Positions 1 through 5,492 of a stretch of DNA of 7,611 bases are shown in pieces. Below the pieces are notes generated by a model, which saw nothing but the letters and a program-made list of their open reading frames with translations, had not been told where the DNA came from and did no database searches. Source of the DNA: UBA4416 sp046594225. Lineage in GTDB: Bacteria > Bacteroidota > Bacteroidia > B-17B0 > Aurantibacillaceae. Each line of letters begins with the position of its first letter. Position 1 is the first letter of the stretch. The position numbers were made by a program, and so were the translations under genes. The stretch is from assembly GCA_046594225.1 (NCBI GenBank), contig JBKJPW010000142.1, positions 1 to 7,611 of the forward strand, in the 5' to 3' direction.

Positions 1-315
1 ATTTGATGCTAAATAACTATAAGGGCTTGTTCCGCCAGTTGCAGTAATTGTTACAGAACCCGTTCCGCCATTACATAATACATTAGTAACTGCTGTGCTC
101 GTTGATAAAGCCGATGGTGTTGCAATATTTAAAGTAACTGTAGTTGATGCACCACAAACATTCTTAACCAACACACTATAGTTACCTGCCGCAAGTCCAG
201 ATGCAACAGAAGCTGTTCCTCCACTTGGCGACCAAGAATACGTATAAGGAGTGCCACCTGTAGCTGTTATAGTAGCCGAACCGTTAGCTGTACCATTACA
301 GGTAACACTTGTTGT
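1..315 (-). repeat. Tandem SprB-type repeats in the adhesin, second copy cut by the window edge
   Basis: From about residue 685 the protein switches to short Thr/Ser/Gly-rich repeats. The first copy (about 685-754) runs from TSVTCNG through ITATGGT and LAAGNYSVLVKN. The second (about 758 onward) starts TNVLCNGG and again has ITATGGT before the sequence ends. The pattern of a CNG start, a TGG(T)PY turn and an aromatic plus GxYxV end matches the SprB repeat, found in many copies in Bacteroidota cell-surface adhesins such as SprB. The number of copies beyond the edge cannot be seen. Confidence 0.75.
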
Positions 316-2367
316 TGCCGCGCTTGCAGAAACTGTTGAGCTGAAAACTGCAGCTGTAGAACCTGTAACAACAGCTCCAGGTGCAATCCAGTTTGAAATA
401 GTACCTGTTAAAGCTGAACCTATTAATGTTCCATTATTGGCATTTCCACTCGCATCTGTTACTGATGTTACGGTTGAATTATTTAAGTTAGAAAAACCCT
501 GGTTCATTTTATAATAAACCACCAAACCTGTTTGTCCTGCAGGTAATTCGGCATTTATATTATTTTGCAGTTCGTTTTGACACAAAGCGCGGTTCCAGAT
601 GCGGACTTCATCAAGTCCACCATTAAAATATTCACCATTATTTGTAGAACCAACCCTAAAATTTGCTCCGTTAGGCACAGTATGCCCAACCGGTGTATCA
701 GATCCTTTTAAAACCCCATCAAGGTATATCTTCCTTGTTGTTCCGTCAAAAGTAGCTGCTACATGATGCCAGTTTCCATCCACCATATTTACAGGAGATG
801 AACTCACAGCTAAATCTGGACCCCACCAATAGTTTATAATATTTCCTGACGCATCTAAACGCAGAGCATTTGCCTGATTTGCTGTTCCATAATTTCCCCA
901 TCCTGCTATTCCCTCAACACTAAGTACTCTTGGTTTTATTTTAGCCTCAATCGTATATAATGAATTTCCGATAGGAATATTTGTTGGTGAAGTTACACCT
1001 ACATAATCATCTACTCCATCAAAATTTAATGCTGCGCCTTGCACGCTCACTGTACTCACTGCTGTATTTGTACAACTATTTGCTGCCGTTCCTGTAACTG
1101 TGTATGTTGCAGAAGTGCTTGGAGTAACAATTGGGCCTAATGGTAAATACGTATAAGAAACTCCTCCAGTTGGCGTCATTGTAAAAGATGATCCTACGAT
1201 AATGGAACCGCTATTTACAGCAATTACCGGTGGAGCTAAAGTTGTAGTGTAGCCAGTAACCACACCGCCTGGATAAACCCAGTTAGATGTTGCACCCGTT
1301 AAAGCAAAATTAGTTAATGTTCCGTTATTAGCATTTCCACTTAAATCGTTTAAAGTTGTTACAGTTGGATTAGATGATGCGCTAAAGCCCTGATTAAAGT
1401 GATAATTAGCTACCAAACCAGCGGCTGTTGTTGCAATCTCACAGTTCTTGTAAGTATTGATCTCGCATTGTGTACGAACAACATTCCAAATACGAACTTC
1501 ATCAATAGACCCTTGGAAAAAATTTGCTCCAGTTGGGCCATACTGCCCTATAGCCATAGCATCATTATTATTACCTGGGTTAGAAACGCCCGTAGTTGCA
1601 AGAACACCATTTTTGTATAAACTTAATACACCGGTAGCCGCATTTAATGTAACTGACACGTGCACCCATTGATTAAGAGGGAAGCTAGCGGGGTCTACAA
1701 CTGTTGGCCCTCCATTATTAAATGCTCTTAATTGTCCTCCTGCTACCCAAAAAGCAGCAGAGCCCGAGCTTATTATATTATTTGATACTGATGCGTTAGC
1801 ATAAATCCATGCTTCTTTTGTATAAGAAGAGCCTAAAGGTATTACCGTACCAACACTTACAAAATCATTTGCGCCATCAAAATTTAAAGCAGCGCCTTCA
1901 TATAAAAACACAAAATTAGAAATGGTTAATACACCACGTCCACAACAATTATCTTGATTAAATACTCTAAAACTAAACACGTCTCCAGCACTTACATTGA
2001 TATTTGCTAAGGAGCCGCTTCCGCCATTAGTAATATTAGTTACAACACCATTAATGACATATTGAGCATTGTCAACATCAGGATTAACATGACTATAATT
2101 GAAGCTCATTTTACCATTAGCAGGAATTGTAATGCTGTATTGCTCGTACTGAGAGCAGCAGCCGACACCATTATCACTACCATTAAGAATAATAGAACCT
2201 GGCGCGCCACTTGTGTTTACAGAGCCATCGCCACCACCCGAAGTGGTAGTGTTAAAATTCCAATTAACTGGTGCAAAAGCACCTGAAAATTGAGCAAAAC
2301 CGTTTACTCCACAGAGTATAACGAAGAAAAGGCAAATTGTTTTTTGTATGTAAAATTTATTTTTCAT
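1..2367 (-). CDS. Large secreted adhesin-like protein with two LamG-like domains and SprB-type repeats (3' end missing)
   Basis: The frame is open from the ATG at 2367 to the window edge: 789 codons with no stop, so the C-terminus is missing. Residues 1-26 are a signal peptide ending GFA|Q. Residues 28-153 look like a beta-sandwich of a type common in secreted bacterial proteins (GSDNG, AGDVFSFRV, TISNF), carrying vicinal cysteines C70-C71 and C141-C142. Two LamG/concanavalin A-like modules follow (about 159-372 and 445-669), each opening with AALNFDG and containing DEVRIWN. An Ig-like linker lies between them (about 373-444), and SprB-like repeats begin near 685. Such proteins are usually exported by the type IX system and act in adhesion, glycan binding or gliding. 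A C-terminal sorting domain would lie outside the window, so that route is inferred. The start follows the upstream stop by 3 nt and has an A-rich leader. Family type is well supported; ligand and exact role are unknown. Confidence 0.9.
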   Translation of the reverse strand, partial: MKNKFYIQKTICLFFVILCGVNGFAQFSGAFAPVNWNFNTTTSGGGDGSVNTSGAPGSIILNGSDNGVGCCSQYEQYSITIPANGKMSFNYSHVNPDVDNAQYVINGVVTNITNGGSGSLANINVSAGDVFSFRVFNQDNCCGRGVLTISNFVFLYEGAALNFDGANDFVSVGTVIPLGSSYTKEAWIYANASVSNNIISSGSAAFWVAGGQLRAFNNGGPTVVDPASFPLNQWVHVSVTLNAATGVLSLYKNGVLATTGVSNPGNNNDAMAIGQYGPTGANFFQGSIDEVRIWNVVRTQCEINTYKNCEIATTAAGLVANYHFNQGFSASSNPTVTTLNDLSGNANNGTLTNFALTGATSNWVYPGGVVTGYTTTLAPPVIAVNSGSIIVGSSFTMTPTGGVSYTYLPLGPIVTPSTSATYTVTGTAANSCTNTAVSTVSVQGAALNFDGVDDYVGVTSPTNIPIGNSLYTIEAKIKPRVLSVEGIAGWGNYGTANQANALRLDASGNIINYWWGPDLAVSSSPVNMVDGNWHHVAATFDGTTRKIYLDGVLKGSDTPVGHTVPNGANFRVGSTNNGEYFNGGLDEVRIWNRALCQNELQNNINAELPAGQTGLVVYYKMNQGFSNLNNSTVTSVTDASGNANNGTLIGSALTGTISNWIAPGAVVTGSTAAVFSSTVSASAATTSVTCNGTANGSATITATGGTPYTYSWSPSGGTASVASGLAAGNYSVLVKNVCGASTTVTLNIATPSALSTSTAVTNVLCNGGTGSVTITATGGTSPYSYLASN
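361..1893 (-). repeat. Duplicated LamG-plus-tail module inside the adhesin gene
   Basis: Two copies of one protein module, encoded at 1252-1893 (residues 159-372) and 361-1035 (residues 445-669), are separated by an Ig-like linker. Both open with AALNFDG, contain DEVRIWN and close with a tail ending in PG-x-VVTG. In the 50-residue tails (323-372 and 620-669) I count 32 identical positions, including SGNANNGTL. The offset is 286 codons at the module start and 297 at the end, so the copies have gained or lost about 11 residues inside the LamG part. The tail is better conserved than the LamG core. This points to duplication within the gene or to mosaic assembly from a stock of modules. Confidence 0.8.
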
Positions 2368-2370
2368 TTT

Positions 2371-2646
2371 TTATTTTTTAGATATAATTAAAGCATTCTG
2401 AGTCTTTTTTAATTCCGCAAAACGAGGCGCTAATTCTTCTTCGGTTTTTCCCAATGACACACGAAGGTCAATTTGTTTTTGGATTTTTTCAATTTGATCA
2501 GATTTTTCTTGTTGACTTGAAAATGTCAATTTTTCAGTTGGACTGCTTAAAGTGTTTTTCACTGGCTCTTGCTTATCTGCAACTTGTGAATAAGTAACAG
2601 AACTTATAGCCATCATAGCCAAAAAAGGTAAAATTTGTTTTTTCAT
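2371..2646 (-). CDS. Small exported helical protein of unknown function
   Basis: This 91-residue protein belongs to no family I recognise. Residues 1-20 form a clear signal peptide (MKKQ, a hydrophobic core, then VTYS), with probable cleavage before Q21. The mature part of about 71 residues has no cysteine and no second membrane segment. It begins with a polar stretch (about 21-45), then a Lys/Glu/Gln-rich region (about 46-91) that reads as amphipathic helix or short coiled coil. There is no lipobox, so it should be soluble in the periplasm or exported further. Its stop (TAA, 2371-2373) is 3 nt before the adhesin ATG, so the adhesin's ribosome-loading region lies in its last codons and the two are probably translated together. 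It might be a helper or partner of the adhesin, but only gene order supports this. The upstream spacer holds a long inverted repeat. Confidence 0.8.
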   Translation of the reverse strand: MKKQILPFLAMMAISSVTYSQVADKQEPVKNTLSSPTEKLTFSSQQEKSDQIEKIQKQIDLRVSLGKTEEELAPRFAELKKTQNALIISKK

Positions 2647-2654
2647 TAATTAAG

Positions 2655-2697
2655 TATTTTAAATTATTATACGACTGGGCGAAAATAATTTAAAATA
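2655..2697 (-). repeat. Perfect 14-bp inverted repeat just upstream of the small exported gene
   Basis: Positions 2655-2668 (TATTTTAAATTATT) are exactly complementary to 2684-2697 (AATAATTTAAAATA), leaving a 15-nt interior at 2669-2683 that contains the GC-richer ACGACTGGGCG. The lower arm ends 9 nt before the ATG at 2646. In RNA this could form an AU-only hairpin beside the start codon; in DNA it could be a dimer-binding operator. It is not a typical terminator for the regulator gene upstream, because the stem lacks G-C pairs and no U-run follows (the next bases are CTTAATTAATG). The structure is seen directly; its role is not known. Confidence 0.6.
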
Positions 2698-2730
2698 AAA
2701 AGAAATAATTAGAAATGGGATAAACGACTG
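2668..2730 (-). promoter_or_regulatory. Repeated CAGTCGTnTA motif in the regulator-to-exported-pair spacer
   Basis: Plus-strand TAnACGACTG occurs at 2668-2677 and 2721-2730, in the same orientation and 53 bp apart, close to five helical turns. On the coding strand it reads CAGTCGTnTA. One copy lies mostly in the interior of the 14-bp inverted repeat. The spacer at 2647-2764 should hold any promoter of the exported pair, and LytTR regulators bind direct repeats, so these are candidate sites. The usual LytTR repeat spacing is nearer two helical turns, which counts against that. No good TAnnTTTG element was found here. A short repeat like this could arise by chance. Confidence 0.25.
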
Positions 2731-2764
2731 AATAAAGTATACAAACTACAAAGTAGAGTAATAT

Positions 2765-3469
2765 TTACTTAAATATGTCTGTTAAGTTTTGCTGATAGGT
2801 TCTTCCAACCGACAATTCTTGATTGTCGGTAATAATAGAATTAGCTCTTACTTCTGTAACATGTATTTTATTAACCAGATAAGATTTATGAATACGTATA
2901 AAATTAGGCGAAGATAATTGCTCTTCCAATTCACCTAAAGTAGTTCTGATGACGTGACGCTTATTGCTTATTAATTGAATAGTCGTATAATTTCCATCTG
3001 CTTCTATCCATAAAATAGTTTTATGAAATATTCTAATGAGAGCGCGACCTTCCTTTACCACTAATTCCTGATCTATTTCATTTTTCTTTTCACGGGAAGC
3101 ATTATATAAGCCTATATCAATGGCGATTAATAAATCTTCCTTTTTAAATGGTTTCAAAATATAAGCACTTGGATGTGAATGCTTAGCTTTATCAATCATC
3201 TCCTTATCGGCATGAGAAGTAATATAAATAAAAGGGATATTGTATTTAGCATTTAATAAATTCCCGAGATCAATCCCGGACTTATTTTTGCCCAAAGCAA
3301 TATCGGTTAATACAAAATTAATTTTATTATTTTCTAATTCAAAAATAGCTTCGTCAACAGATTCTACAATAGTAATATTCTGACAACCTTCAGCTTTTAA
3401 ATAATCAGAAATCACTTCTGCAATTAATAATTCATCTTCTACAATCAAGAAATAGGACAGGGCAATCAT
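2765..3469 (-). CDS. LytTR-family response regulator
   Basis: This is a 234-residue DNA-binding response regulator. The receiver domain (about 5-122) has the acidic pair E11-D12, the phospho-accepting D56 in FVLTDIAL, T84 and K106 in LKPF, so every phosphorylation residue is present. The LytTR domain (about 135-234) shows ILWIEADGNYTTI, RTTLGELEEQL and FIRIHKSYLVN, all typical. LytTR proteins bind direct-repeat DNA in adjacent major grooves and regulate transcription. I place the start at ATG 3469, 7 nt after the kinase stop and just before the receiver's first strand (YFLIVEDE). An in-frame ATG at 3541 would add 24 residues lying entirely over kinase coding sequence. Tight linkage marks the kinase as the cognate partner. 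Target genes are unknown; the exported pair 118 nt downstream is the obvious candidate. Confidence 0.92.
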   Translation of the reverse strand: MIALSYFLIVEDELLIAEVISDYLKAEGCQNITIVESVDEAIFELENNKINFVLTDIALGKNKSGIDLGNLLNAKYNIPFIYITSHADKEMIDKAKHSHPSAYILKPFKKEDLLIAIDIGLYNASREKKNEIDQELVVKEGRALIRIFHKTILWIEADGNYTTIQLISNKRHVIRTTLGELEEQLSSPNFIRIHKSYLVNKIHVTEVRANSIITDNQELSVGRTYQQNLTDIFK

Positions 3470-3476
3470 AAGAGAT

Positions 3477-5405
3477 TTAAGTTGTTTTAGAGAAATTAAA
3501 TATAATATTAAAAACAGCACCATTATCATTTTTAATATCAATAATTCCTTTAATTTGTTTTGTCATGATAGTCACTAATTTAAGTCCTAAACTGTCTTTT
3601 CTTCTTTCAAATTCTTGAGGCATACCTTTTCCGTTATCAGATACCATAAGCACCCAATTATTTTCGATTTGATTTTTCAATAAAGTAACTTTTATTAATC
3701 CATTTACTGTATTTGTAAAAGCGTATTTAATTGAATTTGTAACTAATTCGTTTACAATTAAAGCTAATGGCACAGCTAATTTTGTTGGGAATTTAACGTC
3801 AACTATTTCTGTTATTATAGTAACTGGCGCATTCAAATTACCAGAAACATCTCGATGAAAATCCATTACTTTATCAATGTAGTCTTTCATATTAATTTCT
3901 AAAGGCGAATTAGTGTCATAGAGCAATTCGTGCAACGCTGATAGTGATTGTATACGGTTTTGACTTTGTAATAAATATTCTTGTAGCTTAGGTTCTGAAG
4001 CATTATTGGCCTGTAGAGTCAATAAACTTGAAATAATTTGCAAGTTATTGTTAATACGATGATGGACTTCCTGCAATAATACTTCCTTACGCTTATCTTC
4101 TTCCGAAAGAATGAAAGCTAGTCTTTTTTTACTATCATATGCACGCTTCATGAAAAACAAACCTAGACAAGCTAAAATTATAACCAGAATAAAAAATGTA
4201 CGCCATTGTTTTTGTAATCTACTATCTGCTTCTAATTGATAAACAATTTTATCATGCTGAGCTTTAACAGCAATTTCCTTTTTATCAAATTCATACTGCA
4301 TATTTGCTTCCACGCTTATCTTTTTTGCCTCTTCTGTAACAAGACTGTCTTCATACAACATAAGCATTTTATAATTTCGCAAGGCTCCTTTAAAATCACC
4401 TTTGATACTGTCCAGTATGCTCAAACTTTCATAACATCCGGCTATAACACTTTTATTTCCGAGTTCTTTCCCAAATTCAAACGCTTTATCTGCATACACT
4501 CTTGCCTCAGAAAAATGGTTGAGTTTTAAGTTTAATTGGCTTAAATAAAGATATGTAGTCGCTATTCCTTTTTTATCTTCAATCTCTAATTCGATTTTTA
4601 ATGCCTGTTGAAGATAATTATCTGCCTCATTAAATTCTAATTGACGCAAATGAATCTCCCCTAAATGATTATAGGTTAAAGCTTTTGATCCTACATCTCC
4701 AATCTCTTCTGCTTTTTTCAAACCTAATAAATGGTTTTTGATAGCTTCATCAAAACTGCCATCTTGCTCATACAGCGACGCTACATTGCCATAATAAGCA
4801 ACAATACCACGTTTATCATTTATTTGTAATTTAATGTCGTATGATGATTTATAAAACTTTAATGCTTGTGGGTAATTCTTTAACGCCTTATAAATAGTAC
4901 CGATATTATTATATGCGGATGCTATACCAAACTTAAAATCAATTTCTTCAAATAATTTAAGAGCTTCAAAATAATTTTTTAATGCTTCATTGTAATTTCC
5001 TTGTACTCTAAAAATTTCACCAATATTATTTAAACAGGCAGCTATGCCTCTCTTATCATTAATATTCCTTCTGATTTTTAATGCTATAGTATAATTTTTA
5101 AGCGCTTCTGAAAAGTTCCCTAAATCATCATAGATAATTCCTATATTACTATAAGCGTTACCGGCACCCTTTTTAAATTTTATAGTTTCCGCTAGCTTTA
5201 AAGATTGTTTACCGTATTCTAACCCCTTGACATACTCTCCTATCGCATCATATTCATAACAAATTTTATACAAATGTATGACCTTAGTTGTATCCTCTTT
5301 ATCCTTTTTTAAAAGGTTTAATAAGGAATCAAGAGTAGATGTTTGTGCAAAATTATTTGAACTACAAAACCAACTAATTACAATTAATAAATACCTCAAC
5401 TTCAT
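3477..5405 (-). CDS. TPR-containing sensor histidine kinase (HisKA_2 type)
   Basis: This is a 642-residue membrane sensor kinase. A signal peptide (1-20, ending NNFA|Q) is followed by eight TPR-like units, each 40 residues apart (about 41-80 through 321-360). A charged coiled-coil stretch (about 357-400) leads to one transmembrane helix (about 402-420). The cytoplasmic part has a HisKA_2 dimerisation domain with H448-H449 in EVHHRINNNLQ. Its ATPase domain has an N box (NELVTNSIKYAF, N552), a G1 box (SDNGKGMP, D590) and a G2 box (SLGLKL, about 605-610). All catalytic motifs look intact. The layout puts the TPRs in the periplasm, where they probably bind a protein or peptide signal; this is inferred. 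It ends 7 nt before the LytTR regulator, its presumed phosphotransfer partner. It starts 25 nt after the terminator of the preceding gene, so its promoter must be in or very near that short gap, or it depends on read-through. Confidence 0.93.
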   Translation of the reverse strand: MKLRYLLIVISWFCSSNNFAQTSTLDSLLNLLKKDKEDTTKVIHLYKICYEYDAIGEYVKGLEYGKQSLKLAETIKFKKGAGNAYSNIGIIYDDLGNFSEALKNYTIALKIRRNINDKRGIAACLNNIGEIFRVQGNYNEALKNYFEALKLFEEIDFKFGIASAYNNIGTIYKALKNYPQALKFYKSSYDIKLQINDKRGIVAYYGNVASLYEQDGSFDEAIKNHLLGLKKAEEIGDVGSKALTYNHLGEIHLRQLEFNEADNYLQQALKIELEIEDKKGIATTYLYLSQLNLKLNHFSEARVYADKAFEFGKELGNKSVIAGCYESLSILDSIKGDFKGALRNYKMLMLYEDSLVTEEAKKISVEANMQYEFDKKEIAVKAQHDKIVYQLEADSRLQKQWRTFFILVIILACLGLFFMKRAYDSKKRLAFILSEEDKRKEVLLQEVHHRINNNLQIISSLLTLQANNASEPKLQEYLLQSQNRIQSLSALHELLYDTNSPLEINMKDYIDKVMDFHRDVSGNLNAPVTIITEIVDVKFPTKLAVPLALIVNELVTNSIKYAFTNTVNGLIKVTLLKNQIENNWVLMVSDNGKGMPQEFERRKDSLGLKLVTIMTKQIKGIIDIKNDNGAVFNIIFNFSKTT

Positions 5406-5430
5406 GACGCAAAATATGATTAATAAATAA

Positions 5431-5471
5431 GTAAAAATAATAAACCCCCGTTTATTTTAAACGAGGGTTTA
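5431..5471 (-). terminator. Intrinsic terminator of the ABC-F gene
   Basis: Arms 5441-5454 and 5458-5471 pair over 14 positions around a 3-nt loop. The one plus-strand mismatch (C5448/A5464) becomes a G-U wobble in minus-strand RNA. In that direction the stem is followed by UUAUUUUUAC (5440-5431), while the plus-strand side has no U-run. Orientation and position, 21 nt past the ABC-F stop, assign it to that gene. It separates the ABC-F gene from the kinase block. Confidence 0.88.
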
Positions 5472-5492
5472 ATTAATAATAATATAAATAAA

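Noticed and set aside
251..514. Plus-strand open frame of 87 codons rich in Val/Ala/Pro
   Set aside because: It is antisense to the adhesin frame. Its composition mirrors the Thr/Gly/Asn-rich codons on the other strand, and no start context or family is visible.
1..1893. Repeats in the adhesin as a possible CRISPR or insertion sequence
   Set aside because: The repeats are in-frame protein modules of about 290 codons and diverged SprB units. There are no short identical repeats with unique spacers and no transposase.
1399..2286. Three plus-strand open frames (1399-1620, 1457-1672, 2062-2286)
   Set aside because: All lie opposite the continuous minus-strand adhesin frame. They overlap each other or have no domain signal.
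2746..2756. Small hairpin CTAC-AAA-GTAG as terminator of the regulator gene
   Set aside because: The stem is only 4 bp and no U-run follows on the minus strand.
3470..3541. Longer version of the LytTR regulator starting at 3541
   Set aside because: The extra 24 residues are an out-of-frame reading of the kinase C-terminus. They would put a hydrophobic leader on a cytoplasmic receiver domain; ATG 3467-3469 fits the family start.
4236..4529. Plus-strand open frame of 97 codons, Phe/Ile-rich and membrane-like
   Set aside because: It is antisense to the TPR and coiled-coil part of the kinase. The hydrophobic look comes from reading Lys/Glu/Asn codons backwards.
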